A DNA stretch of 64,000 nucleotides from Delphinapterus leucas (lineage: Eukaryota > Chordata > Mammalia > Artiodactyla > Monodontidae): positions 7,035,113 to 7,099,112 of the forward strand of contig NW_022098001.1 in NCBI RefSeq assembly GCF_002288925.2, written 5' to 3'. Shown here piece after piece: positions 47,186 to 58,512 of the stretch. The notes beneath the pieces are model-generated. The model was given only the letters and a program-made list of their open reading frames with translations. It searched no databases and was not told where the DNA came from. The first letter of the stretch is position 1, and the number at the start of each line of letters is the position of its first letter. A program made the translations under genes and the position numbers.

Positions 47186-48734
47186 TCTACCTTCTTACAA
47201 AGGAAACCAAATTCAGTCACTCCAGTCTCTCTCAACCAAAAGGAAGGAAGAGTCGGAAAAGGCGAGTGCTTGGGGTGCAAAAGGAAATTTGGGGAGGAAA
47301 AAAGAATATCAAAGAAGCTAAAGAAATGAAAGGACTTACTTGGGTTTCTACTAATGAAGATACGGCCAAGGTATCTTTTGAAGCAACTGCTCAGTAAACA
47401 ATGAAAAGGAATTGGACCTTCTGTACCCAGTCCAAAAACGCACCACACGCGCGCGTGCATCAATCAAATAACACACACTCAGGAAGGCTCAAATGACTCT
47501 TGGGGGGAATTATATGGTTATTCAAAACTTCTTGCCCATTATTAAAGGAGCACCCAGAGACAGAGCACATAGACTCTCACACAGAAAGACAATTCCAGTG
47601 GGGTCATGGCAGCTATAGACCAGGGAATCTTACTTCCCCACTGGGCAAAGAATCTTCTGGATAACACAGCCTGGCATCTGAAAGCACATGTCATAACCTA
47701 ACCAAACTGCTATCTTTCTCTTTAAGGGGTAAAAGGTCATGTGAATACGATTTCTCCATTCTAAAAGCCTTGGACAAAGTTTCACACCAAAGATTGTTTT
47801 TTAAAAAATTGAATCAACATGATATTTCTGGATCTATTTAGTCATGGACTGGGAGCTGAGAGAGAAGAAAAAAGAGGCATTTCACTGAAAAAAATATTAA
47901 TGTAGGAGTCCTCTGGGATTGGAGCTGGATCAGGGTTTAACATTTTCATCCATATTCAGAAAATTGAATATTTAGGTTTGCAGGTAGTACTAAGCTTTTC
48001 AGGTTAGTGAAATGTCAAGCTGTCAGAAATAGAGCATAGGAGTGTTTCCCAAGGTGGTATGAATAAGAAGAAAAGTGGCTGGGGAGAGATGCAAAAGGGC
48101 AAGCCTGAGGTCATTTCTGAAATGGACCCTGTATTATCAGTTCAGAGATCCAGGAAGACAACAGCAGCTTCATATACTGCCACAAGCAACAGAAAAAAAA
48201 TTAGCAAAAAATCCAAGCATTGTCAGGAAAAGTATGACAAACCAGAGAAAACATTACCTCTTGTAAAAACCACACTGCCAAGAATTAAGCCTGAAGTTGT
48301 GTCCACTGCAGATCATTGAGACTCCCAGAGTAGGCAGAGGGCGCCCAGGTGGTGAAGAACTCACCTGGAGAGTCTGGAGAATAGGGACAGCCAGGAGACA
48401 AAGGCTGAGCAGACTTGGATCAAGGGTATTCGAGTATTCAGAGTCACAGGGAAGTGGACACACCTGCTCACAAGTAACCCTTCATTTAGACCAAGTACTT
48501 AAAAAAGAACCCCTGACTGACACTGCATGAAATTTATATAACTTGATACTCTAAGGAGTAAAAATTAAAACTGGTTCAAATTGAGTGTAGATGAGTTTAT
48601 TGCCAATAGTTCCCTCTTAGACTATTGAGGGAGGCCCATTCCTGACCTTTGGTGATTGATGACCTGGACAATAATTGCCCTACTGCCGTTTCCAGGGAAA
48701 CAACACTGTCACAGTTGTCAAGGGCCTCATTCTC

Positions 48735-48842
48735 TCTCTCTCTCTCTCCATCCATCCATCCATCATCTACTTTCTATCTAACTATCATCTATCTGTCTAT
48801 CTAATCTATTTATCTGTCATCTGATCTATTAATCTATCATTG
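48735..48842. repeat. compound microsatellite (TC)n(CCAT)n(CTAT)n
   Basis: TC units pass into CATC units and then imperfect TCTA/ATCT units in the ODF1 intron. Confidence 0.9.
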
Positions 48843-48849
48843 GGGTAGG

Positions 48850-49135
48850 AAGGATGTTGTTTAAGGACACAAACTGGCAGTGAGTAGTAAGTCGTGGAGC
48901 TCTAATGCATGATATAGTGAATATAGACAACAAATATTGTATTACAATCATTAAAGTGGTTAAGAGACTAGAACTTAATTATTCCAACCACTAAAAAGAA
49001 ATGATAATTATGTAACACAATAGAGGTTCTAATTATCGCTACAATGGTAATCGTATTACAATATATAAATGTATCAAATTAACATTGCACACCTTAAATT
49101 TATACAATGTTATGTGTCACATAGATTTCAATACA
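48850..49135 (+). repeat. L1 3' UTR (old L1MA-like)
   Basis: 'gtgaatatagacaacaaata', 'aagagactagaacttaatta' and 'gcacaccttaaatttataca' follow the old L1 tail. Confidence 0.75.
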
Positions 49136-49139
49136 AAAG

Positions 49140-49335
49140 ATCATCTATTTGTGTCCTTTTAAAAAATAGTAGCATATTTAGTTTTTCTGCACCTTGCTTT
49201 TTCCACTTAATATGACAATACTTAAAATGCTTCATCAGTCCTTTTTACATTTACATATCATCCCAACGTATGGATGTACCATAATTTATTTAACCAGGGG
49301 ACAGTGTTTTCAACCATTTTTTTTCATCATAGTAA
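49140..49335 (-). repeat. old L1 fragment
   Basis: Antisense 'tttttctgcaccttgctttt', 'cttaatatgacaatacttaa' and 'atggatgtaccataatttat'. Diverged. Confidence 0.65.
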
Positions 49336-50085
49336 CAGACTAAATGGCATATGTAGACAGAAAAAGAAAGCTTTCTCAGGCAAAAAATAAAATGTGATCA
49401 AACCTCCAAAATTTTAAAGTGCATTTAAAATTATCCAATTCTATTAAAACCTTTTCAACTCTATTCTGAAAACTGCAGCTCTCAGCTCTGTAGTTTATTT
49501 GCACAATCTTTGCTACAGTTGAAGGGGGAGGCAGACAATAAACCCAATTCCAGATGAATTTTAAGTCATCAAGAGTTGGGGAGTAGGAGAAAGGATTTCC
49601 TACAAAACCATATAAATGCCTCTATTGTTCAATTTGCTCCCTTGCTCTTAAAGCCTCTGGCAAACATTAAGGATTTGATCAATTATTATTACTTCTCCCA
49701 AAGTCATTTCTGTAAGCCGAAATATACTCAAATCACTTTACTCATAACCAGAAAAAATGTTTATTTTGCTGCTTCCAATAGCTTTTTAATGACACCCCCT
49801 GTTTCTTTCTCTCATTAAAGCCACATTATTTATCACGTTGGCACTCCTGCTACAAGCCGAAAACAACCTTGCCAATCGACATCATTACACTGTCTTTTGA
49901 GAATCTTATAATTCCCATCATGGACCCATTTACTCTTCTTTTTTTAAATCTTTGTTAAGTCACCAGAGTCATTATCTTGAACCCATTTCATCTTTGCTCA
50001 AGTATCGATTGTCACACTTTCCCCCCCTTTTTCCAACTTAGGAAGCTAATATACCAACTATAAAAATCTTAGGAAGTTCTCTTAC

Positions 50086-50405
50086 TTGGCAAGCTCTCTC
50101 TTTTCGTCTTCCATGGCTCTAATGGCTTTCCTCTCCAAACTTCTGAGAGATGGGCGAAGACAGTAAAGCTTGGCATCACACAGGCAACATGGGTAGAGAT
50201 CACACAGGCCGCAGGACTGTGATCGCTTTGAATAGCACAGGCAGTGCGGGTACGGGTGCAAGTCACAGCAGCAATATGGGTGCATGTATAAGTCACATAG
50301 GCATCGTGTGCTGAGTTCGTCAATGCATTTCAACTGCCTTAGTTCTCTGTCCACCTTCTTTATGTCCCTTCTAACACTGTCCAGAAGACAACTCAGTGCA
50401 GCCAT
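50086..50405 (-). CDS. ODF1: ODF1 exon 1 (outer dense fibre protein 1, N-terminal half)
   Basis: This is the first coding exon of outer dense fibre protein 1 (HSPB10), a Cys-rich structural protein of the fibres that flank the axoneme in the sperm tail. It encodes residues 1-106 plus two bases of codon 107. The ATG at 50405-50403 begins [10 protein letters not shown] as in human ODF1 and has G at -3 and +4. An in-frame GTG three codons upstream is not needed. Visible parts are a basic amphipathic segment (about residues 7-26), Cys-rich blocks at residues 27-82 (C35-L-C, CCC at 45-47, C65-G-L-C, CC at 73-74) and a charged tail at 88-106. The splice donor reads GCCAA|GTAAGAG at 50086/50085. From family knowledge, the N-terminal region mediates coiled-coil contacts with partners such as ODF2 and SPAG proteins. 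No stop or frameshift was found. The identification rests on near-identity with the known mammalian protein. Confidence 0.97.
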
Positions 50406-50491
50406 TACAGTCACACCTTATTGTTCTGTGAGTACCTTTGAGAAATGGCACTCGGGGGAGAAAAATTCTTCTAAGCTCTTCTCAGAAGTTT

Positions 50492-50554
50492 CTTTTAAAA
50501 AGAAATGAGGCACACATGATTCACTTACTTTAAAGCTTGGGTTCTATGACCTCA
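50492..50554 (-). promoter_or_regulatory. ODF1: candidate ODF1 core promoter elements
   Basis: On the minus strand, 88-97 bp upstream of the ODF1 ATG, there is an A/T box reading TTTTTAAAAG (50501-50492) that could act as a weak TATA box. About 50 bp further upstream is TGAGGTCA (50554-50547), one base from the cAMP-response element TGACGTCA. Haploid spermatid genes are often driven by CREM-tau through CRE-like sites near the start, so the arrangement is plausible. No transcription start can be read from the sequence itself. Confidence 0.35.
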
Positions 50555-50599
50555 CCACCCTCTAAGTATGTCATAGTCTTTTGGTTACCATGAGAACTG

Positions 50600-51880
50600 T
50601 GCACAGTCATGGTCTCCAGAGACCCTCCTTGGAGTTACAAAGCTGCTCTCAGAACCATATAAGATTTTATTCACCTTGAGTTGGGATGGGCCCCCCAAGT
50701 AATCACAGCTCTTTGGGGTTTATTGGGCTAAATTGAAATGTTCTTGACTTTTGTGTGTCCTGTGGACTAGCCACAACTATGAAGATCTTGGTGGTGGGGC
50801 TGGGCGGATGGAAGGAGCTGCCTGGCCCCTTGCTTTATGCCCTTCTCGCTCTAGCCTTGACATCTAGCCTTGCCCCTATACTACAGGATTCATTCTGTCC
50901 CCTTTTCCCTTTATAGGTGGAATGTAAAGAGCTCTCCCATGGTTCTCCTTACCAAGCCATCCTCAAGTCAGCCTTTGTCCTTGACCTTCTGAGCCCCAAG
51001 TCTCTGAGTCCTGCCCATTCTTTATAAGCTGGCATCCTGGCTGTCCTGGAGCCTCAGTTCTCCAGTGATTGGGGTCCTGCTCTTAAGCTGTCATCTCTCA
51101 GTGCTCAGAGTCCTGTCCTCAATCACCACCTCCCAGCAACTACACCTCTGGTCTTATGTCCAAGCCGCCAGATGACTTATTCCCAAGTGCTTCCCAAGTG
51201 TTGGTCCTTGATACTCATAGCCAACTGCCTGAAGTTGCTTGAAGCCAAATGTCTGAAAGCCCCGCTTGGGCCAGTTTTCTGTGCTCTCAGCTGGATCAAC
51301 ACGCTGGACCTGGGGCTCAGCCTCAGCCTTGGCTCGGGTACTTTGCTCCTCTGGGCCTTTCCCGTCAAACTGCTCTCTGCCTCTCGAATCCCCTTCTAGC
51401 GGACTAAGGCATAGGGTACTTGAGGACAAGTGGTTGGGTGTGACACTGGAGAGGGAGACAAGGGCCAGGTTTAAAGGGACTTGTGGCCTGCTAAAGAGTT
51501 TTAACTTTATTTTGAGCACAATGAAGGATCACTGGTTTTCGTTTCTGATGAGAGAAGTTGAAAGGTAGTCCAGCAGCCACATGGAAGGTGCAGTTCAAGG
51601 GGAAAACAGTAGCAGTGTCTTCTGCTGGAAGGCAAGAGACAGCCAAATTCTGGACTGGGGACCATAGTCATAGGAGTGGCAAGAAGGAAACCAATGGGCT
51701 CTCCTCCCCACCACATCCACTCAGGCCCCACCCAATCCACTCCCCATGTTTTAGCTGGAGTGAGCTTGATATATAAATCTGCTACCCCTCAACCCTACTC
51801 CCCCCGCAAAGTCTTCAGAGTCTTTTCTGTCCTCTTAGAAGAAGGTCCAGCACCCTTACAAGGTGTTGAACAATAGGCCT
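50600..51880. other. ODF1 upstream flank, no recognised feature
   Basis: Mostly unique sequence upstream of ODF1. Around 51400-51560 a diverged tract resembles an old repeat. No exon is supported. Confidence 0.5.
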
Positions 51881-51884
51881 CTGC

Positions 51885-52280
51885 CTGCCTCTCCTCTCCT
51901 CTCTCATCACTGTTCCTGTAATTCATTACACTTGAGTCACAAAGGCTTCCTTGAAGTTTCTCTCATTCCACCTCTTTCTGGACTTGTGCGCACACTGGTC
52001 TGTCTGCTTAGAGATTGAACTCCCCACCCCACCCCTTGATCTAGCTGACTCCTAAGGTGTTCTTTAGCTCTTCTTTTAAACGTCCTTCCTTCGAGGCCTT
52101 CCCTGTCCCCCAGACTAAACGCTCAGCACTCTGCATATTTCTTTCGCAACACCATTTGTCTGTTTCCCCAACTAGACAGTAAGCTCCATGAGGGCAGGGA
52201 CCTATTTTTGTTCACCATTAGATACCCAACACAATGTCTGGCACAGAGTAGGAGTTTAAAATTGATTCACTGAATGACCA
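51885..52280 (+). repeat. L2 LINE fragment
   Basis: 'ttcctgtaattcattacact', 'gaggccttccctgtccccca', 'gtaagctccatgagggcagg' and 'ctggcacagagtaggagttt' in L2 order. Confidence 0.8.
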
Positions 52281-52567
52281 AATGAGTAAATTAAACAGAA
52301 TTTAGTGACCAGAATGAGGATAGAGTGAGAGAGGTGTCAGTAATGACTCGTAGGTTTCTAGCTAGGCAGAATCATGGTGCCATTGACTGAGATAAGAAAC
52401 ACAGGAAGAATAGTAATTTTGGAGGACATGCTGAGCTTGAGGTGCTAGTGACAACTTTAAGGTAGAAATGTGGAGTAGCTTGTGGCTAAGAGGGTCTGGG
52501 ACTTGAGAGAAAGCCGGGCCAGAGATATCAATTCAGGAGCCACAATTCCATAAAGAGTTTGGCAAGG

Positions 52568-52912
52568 GGCCTTCCCTGGTGACGCAGTGGTTAAGAATCT
52601 GCCTGCCAATGCAGGGGACACAGGTTCCAGCCCTGGTCTGGGAAGATCCCACATGCCACGGAGCAACTAAGCCCATGCGCCACAACTACTGAGCCTGCTC
52701 TCTAGAGCCCGCGAGACACAACTACGGAGCCTGTGTGCCACAACTACTGAAGCCCTTGCATCTAGAGCCTATGCTCTGCAACAAGAGAAGCCACCACAAT
52801 GAGAAGCCCGCGCACCACAACAATGAGTAGCCTCTGCTCGCTGCAACTAGAGAAAGCCTGCACGCAGCAACAAAGACCCAATGCAGCCAAAAATAAATTT
52901 AAAAAAATAAAA
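52568..52912 (+). repeat. long CHR-type SINE (about 345 bp)
   Basis: Sense long form with repeated 'cacaactactgagcc' units, ending 'cccaatgcagccaaaaataa'. A short imperfect duplication (GTTTGGCAAG / AGTGGGCAAG) flanks it. Confidence 0.93.
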
Positions 52913-52924
52913 AGTGGGCAAGAT

Positions 52925-54250
52925 CCCTCAGGAGGAGGAATAGATTGAAAAAAGAAGAGGGCTGAAGCAGACTCCTGAGGAACAATGATAAGAAATGAGA
53001 GAATTAAAGGAGCTCATGATAGTTTCATAGAAGGAATAATCAGAGAGGTAAGAGCCCCTTATGCTGAAGTCCCCTGTGTATCACTAGACCAAGCCCAGCA
53101 CGCCCCAGCCTTGACCTAGGGAATCCCTTTTCTGGGCAGATGAAGTATTTTAGTAAAGAAAACAGATTTCTCTGAAGATATTAAAATGGAAGGCTGGAGC
53201 CTGAGTCACATGGGATGAGTTAAAAAACAAAGGGGAATAATACTCCTGTGTGGACAAATGCTGAAGTCTTTCAAGAGTGATTCCATCCAATTCTGAAGGT
53301 AGACTGTGTTCATAGGAATATGGCCTGAGGGTTCATTGTGGGAGTTGTACAGATTTCTCTAGTTCCAAGTGATGGACTTCTGAACTCTTATATCACCATG
53401 AATTCCGTCCCTTAGCAAATGTCAGCAAAGGTTAAAACAAGCAAGCTCTCAGTTTTAGATTCTTAAATATACAGGTTCAGGAATTTAAGTACACACACAT
53501 CTATATTATACGTGGCCCATTATGAAGGTAGTTACAGCTTTATTTTCACTAGGATTCTCCCATGATCCCATCCTCCTAGTAATTTCACTCTTTATCATGA
53601 AGCATATTCTTGACATCATTTCAAATGACTTAAAGGTAGTGGCGCCTGTAAAGATCAGATGGAAATATGATCCATTCATGTTAGAAGGACAATGTAGAAT
53701 TCATCAGAATAAGCAGAAACCCACAGGAATGATCTAGAGTCACAGTCCCCTGAAGCATAAACACAAGGAGCTTCCACGGGCTCTAAAGTGGAGATGAGGG
53801 CCTTTCCTTACATAGGACAATGTCTGCGGAAGTTCCCATCCACCTTGGCTGGATAGAACCGCCTATGGGATGGAGGGCAGGCCTTGGCAACTTCCCAGGC
53901 TGGGCAAAGTGGATGCTTGGTCCCCAGTACTGGTGGAACTATGGACCCAAAAAGGTCTCCTCTCTCTCTTCCACCACGTAGGACAGCTATGGGTCAAGTC
54001 ATTTACTAGGCCAATGTTACAAAAATACTCCTCTAGCAGTTGTTGAATCGGTGCTTAAACATCAAGTTCAAAGTCATATACAGAATATGTCTTCAACTAT
54101 GTTAACAAGAATCCATAGGAGGAGAAAAACAGCCTCAAAAATTAACTGTGATCGTTTCTCAGTAGTGGAATTATAGATGACTTTAAAAATTCTCTTTTCT
54201 AGACTTTTCTGTGATTTCTTAGTTTCTTCAATGAGGATATCACTAATTTT
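52925..54250. other. intergenic, no recognised feature
   Basis: No exon, RNA gene or clear repeat was seen. Confidence 0.45.
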
Positions 54251-54261
54251 CTAATGAAACA

Positions 54262-54538
54262 TTTATTTATTTATTTTCTTTATTTTATTTTTGGCTGCAT
54301 TGGGTCTTCATTGCTGTGCGTGGGCTTTCTCTAGTTGGTGAACAGGGGCTACCCTTCATTGCGGTGCGCAGGCTTCTCACCACAGTGGCTTCTGTTGTTG
54401 CGGAGCACAGGCTCAGTAGTTGTGGCTCACGGGCTTAGTTGCACCGCGGCATGTGGGATCTTCCCGGACCAGGGCTCGAAACCATGTCCCTTGCATTGAC
54501 AGGCGGATTCTTAACCACTGTGCCACCAGGGAAGCCCA
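54262..54538 (-). repeat. long CHR-type SINE with internal deletion and TSD
   Basis: Antisense long form with '(ttta)n' tail. It lacks one of the 'cagtagttgtggc' blocks found in the 345-bp copies. The duplication TAATGAAACA lies at 54252-54261 and 54539-54548. Confidence 0.94.
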
Positions 54539-54552
54539 TAATGAAACAATTT

Positions 54553-54582
54553 TTGATAGTGTGCTGTCTGTCACACTATCAA
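54553..54582. repeat. perfect 11-bp inverted repeat with 8-nt loop
   Basis: TTGATAGTGTG pairs exactly with CACACTATCAA around the loop 'ctgtctgt', just right of a SINE target-site duplication. Confidence 0.9.
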
Positions 54583-54849
54583 CTTTGCGCTGAATTGCTA
54601 AGCCCACCTCTGGCCTCTGCCTCTATAATCCGGGTGGGCTCCAGGGCCATCTCTCTGAGCAGGTTCTCCACTGAGAAAGTCTTCCTGTAGTGGACATCTA
54701 GTGCTTTTCTTACCTATCATCTATGGCACCCTCTTTCAACAAAATAACTATCTTCCCTCCAACCCCGCCCTCTGCCATTAGGTACTATCAATAAAGTTGC
54801 CGAGTAAAGGGGCAGACACATAACCAAAGCTGGCCAACCTGACTCTCTT

Positions 54850-55075
54850 CTGGAAATGTGACCTTTCACAGAGAGACTGGAGATGGTTGGAGCTGATGCA
54901 TGTGGACAGTGGACCCTGAAGAGACTACACCTTAGTTACTGCCTTGTTCTGTTGTTTTCAGATTGGCTCTTTGGCTTTCCTTTGAGTCTCTGAACTCCTC
55001 CATATCCTTCCAATAAATTCCTGCTTCTCTTCAGTTACCCCGGCAGGTTCAGTTTCTTGTAACTAAAGAGCACAG
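54850..55075 (+). repeat. old interspersed repeat tail, class uncertain
   Basis: 'tccaataaattcctgcttct' and 'cagtttcttgtaactaaaga' resemble the end of an ancient repeat with a poly(A) signal. The family is not assigned. Confidence 0.4.
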
Positions 55076-55079
55076 CCAG

Positions 55080-56365
55080 CATGACAGCCTGTCCCCCTGG
55101 ACCTGTCCGAGAGGACCACCCCCGGATGAACACATAGGTCAGCCTTTGCTCCGGTGGACGTTGTCCAGTGATACTCCAGCTCCTCCCTCGTAACCCAGAA
55201 CGAGCTGCATCAGCTCCGCCACCAGTCCTGAAGCCCTGTAGGTACAGGGCAACGGTGATGACTCAAACTAGGGCAAGTGTCTGGAAACACCCAAGAAGGC
55301 CCATCCATGGACACTCTCCCTGGGGTTATATCTCAGAACTTTAGCTTTGGAAAATCCAAGTCATCCATACCATTTCCTACTCGGCAGGGAATCTCTGCTC
55401 AAGCACCCCAGGCAGATAAGAATGGAAGAGCTGGGGGCTTGTACATGTGACAGAGTACTCCCTCACTGGGTTAGGATGACCAGGGCTCCTATGGCCAACC
55501 ATAGTGGTTCATATCATTTATCTCCCTCTTCCTCCCACCTCCACAAGGAGCTTTAACAAATATCTTCCTGCCAAATAAGGGGAGGGATAAGGGGAAGGAG
55601 AATGGTGGTAAGTTACTCTTGTAACTGCACCCAGCAGGACTGAACTTGGGTCCAAGTGGCTGCAGCAGGAAGGTTGCTCTTGGCCAGGATCTCAGGAGGT
55701 GCTTTCCTTTTTCCTTCAGCAAATATGATCATTCAGGCCTTATTGGAAGGAGTCATGGGAGCTTTATATACCAAGTATATACACGAGTAAATTTCCTCAT
55801 TAAGATTTGAGGAGTGGACAGGGGTTTTTGTGATCACCATCCTGGTTTGCCTGGGACGTAGAAGATGCCAAAACCAGGGAAGGAGATACAGGCTGGAAAT
55901 GCAGGTGGGAATACCAAGTGGCTGTAGTGGTCATCCAGTTTGCCCAGTTTAAGTGATGGAGCTGGCCTCAGTGGGGTACAGACCTGTGGCTTTGAACGTA
56001 GTAAGAGTCTTATTGTGAGCTCTGGATTCTTCGTGACGACTATCGTCTCCGACTCCTTTCTCCCACCCTCTCATGTCTCCACTTGCCCCTTCTCCCCCTT
56101 CTCCCCTCCAGCCTCGTGGATTTTCACCAAGAAAAATTGTTAGCTGCAATCCGGCTTGTTGATGAGGACAGAGACCAAAAAACTTTTTTGAACCTCACAC
56201 TGGAATCACTCAAACAAAAAGCATGTGTCCATGTCCTCCTAGAAACAGAAGGACTTGCTTCTGCTGCAGATGGTGACCCGATTAATTCAAGGGGGATGAG
56301 AATGTTTATATTCCTTCCACCACCACCACCGCCGTAACTGCCTAACTCTTAAATAGATGCTTACT
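55080..56365. other. intergenic, no recognised feature
   Basis: No exon or clear repeat was seen. A short (CCA)n run lies near 56318-56335. Confidence 0.45.
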
Positions 56366-56369
56366 TGAA

Positions 56370-56520
56370 TAATAATATTTCACACTTAGTGAGTGCTCAA
56401 CTCTGTGCCAGGCTGATTAGTGACCCTCTGAAGTAGGGCTGTTTATCCCCATTTTACAGATAAGGAGACTGAGGCACAGGGAGTTCACACAGCAAGTGGC
56501 AGAGGTAGGATTCCATCCAG
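56370..56520 (-). repeat. MIR SINE
   Basis: Antisense 'agtgctcaactctgtgccag', 'ccccattttacagataagga' and 'cagcaagtggcagaggtagg'. Confidence 0.88.
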
Positions 56521-56576
56521 GCGGCCAGCCTCCTCTCTCTGTCTTCAAGTCTAATGACTCCTGAGAAGAAAATCTG

Positions 56577-56625
56577 GGGAATTCCCTGGCAGTCCAGTGG
56601 TTAGGACTCGGCGCTGTCACTGAAT
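56577..56625 (+). repeat. 5' fragment of a short CHR-1-like SINE
   Basis: Only the first 46 or so bases ('gggaattccctggcagtcca' to 'gctgtcactg') are present, with no core or poly(A). The 3' part has been lost. Confidence 0.8.
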
Positions 56626-56639
56626 GGTTGGGGATCCCA

Positions 56640-57410
56640 AAGAGCTCTTGGTTATGTGGGTTTTATCTCTTAAGACTTCCCATGTAAGAAATCAAAACTG
56701 AGACAGTTACAGAATACGTAAGCATTTAAAAATAACAATAGTAGACATGCTAACACAGATAGCACTTTTTATAGGAAATTTGCTTTCCAAAAAAAAAAAA
56801 TTGAGAACAGTGACACTTTTACACTTTTACAAATCTTTCTGATGTCCATCTTCATAGAGGACGGCTGAAATATCTCCTTCTGCCTCCAAGCTGTTGCGAC
56901 CTATTTTCTGTTGTGATATGTTTGCTTTGAGCATAAAAGAGAAGCCAGGGATTTCCCTTGTGGCGCAGTGGTTGAGAATCCGCCTGCCAATGCAGGGGAC
57001 ACGGGTTCGAGCCCTGGTCCGGGAAGATCCCACATGCCGCGGAGCAACTAAGCCCACGCACCACAACTACTGAGCCTGCACTCTAGAGCCCACGAGCCAC
57101 AACTACTGAGTCCACGTGCCACAACTACTGAAGCCTGCACACCTAGAGCCCGTGCTCCACAAGAGAAGCCACCACAGTGAGAAGCCCGGCACTGCAACAA
57201 AGTAGCCCCCGCTCGCCACAACTAGAGAAAGCCCATGCGCAGCAACGAAGACCCAACGCAGCCAAAAATAAATTAATTAATTAAAAAAAAAAGAGAGAAT
57301 CCAGCTTTACACTGATGTATAATTGGGAAAGGAAGGAACTCTTGGACCCCTGAAAGGGTTGTAAGGCTCATGCATTGAGAATCACTGCTTTGATTTCAAC
57401 TTCCGGAAGT
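56640..57410. repeat. unclassified old repeat, split by a long CHR-type SINE
   Basis: Text on both sides of the SINE reads as one element ('caaagagctcttggttatgt' to 'gcataaaagagaagccag', then 'ttacactgatgtataattgg' to 'attgagaatcactgctttga'). It resembles a known mammalian repeat whose name I cannot assign. Confidence 0.4.
56948..57292 (+). repeat. long CHR-type SINE (about 345 bp)
   Basis: Sense long form from 'agggatttcccttgtggcgc' to 'cgcagccaaaaataaattaa' plus an A-rich tail. The B-box-like 'gggttcgagccc' is intact. Confidence 0.95.
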
Positions 57411-57419
57411 TACACAGTG

Positions 57420-58490
57420 CCATGGCACTTCAAAGCCACAGTAGCTAAAGTTTTCCTAAAACACTGTATTCAGCCTCACTTGCAGAGTTCCGTTACAGAG
57501 CTTTTCGGGAATCTGTGTATCCACTGATCCCCTTCTCTCAGGACTGAACCCCAATCCCACCTCACGGAGGGAAGATCGGGGAGACTCTGGCAGAAATCCT
57601 CCTAAGACAAGACCTGTCTGCCACCCTGGGTATAGGTTTCTGCACCGAGAGAGGCACCCAACAGCGGCTGGTCAGCCAGGTTCTCTTTTCTGGGACTTTG
57701 GCATTGGGGGATGCGGACTAAGGGACTTTGAACCCAGAAATCCAGGTGGTCGTAGTGGGGCCACCTCCTTAGCTGTGGAGCCCTTGGTCCTTCATGGCTT
57801 CCACGTCCTGCTTCGAGTCTCTCAGATGAGGAGGCTTCTGTTTTATCACATTGTGAGCTGATCATCTCGTTCAGTTGTTCTAGTAAGCATCCAACAGTCA
57901 GTAGCAACTGTGGGTCTCAAAAGAGCAGGAAGAGTTAAAATTTCAAAATCCAGTTGTGAATAATGCGTGTGTGTGCACACATGTGGGTGTGTAAAAGAAA
58001 GAAGGAGGAGAGAAACTGATTAATTATAAGTGATATTTTTAGAACCTATGTAGCAGGGTCCTGGCTTCAGCCAAGTTGGAACCCCTTTTAAGAATTTAAT
58101 TGGGTCTGGCACAGCTTGTGGACAGGAATCGTGGGTCCAGCTAGGACCTATTTGCTTCTGGAGAAAAAATCACTTAGAGGAGGGGTGTGTAAAGCTCAGA
58201 TTGGAGAGAGGCCTGGACTCCGAGTGCAGCGTGGCCTGATTCTATGGCCTGATTCTGTTTTCAGCCTCTATTACTATGTGCTGGTCACATGTTTGTCTGT
58301 TTGACCCTCTCGGTCAGCCCTTTGAGGTCGGTGCTAACGTCACTTTTTCACAGGAGGGGAATCTGCAGCACAGATCAGCCAAGTCACTTTTCTATGGCTA
58401 CCCAGCTGGCAAGTCTCAGAAGCCTAAGGTGCACTGGCGACGACCCTGCAGCTCCAGGCGTAACCACCGTGCGGCCCGTCTAACCCTTCC
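57420..58490. other. intergenic, mostly unique
   Basis: Contains a short (TG)n tract near 57966-57995 and a diverged antisense MIR-like tract near 58315-58440 ('ttcacaggaggggaatctgc'). No gene was seen. Confidence 0.45.
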
Positions 58491-58512
58491 AGGTGGGGGA
58501 AATTATATTCTT

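Larger units (their letters stand above)
43046..50085 (-). other. ODF1: ODF1 intron 1 (phase 2, GT-AG)
   Basis: The single ODF1 intron is 7040 bp long, with donor GTAAGAG at 50085 and acceptor TTTCCTAAATTCCAG at 43046. It holds antisense L1 3' UTR pieces, MIRs, a MER5-like element, a near-perfect 21-bp inverted repeat and a compound microsatellite. No CHR-type SINE was found in it. From 49336 to the donor it holds no feature I can name. Confidence 0.93.
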
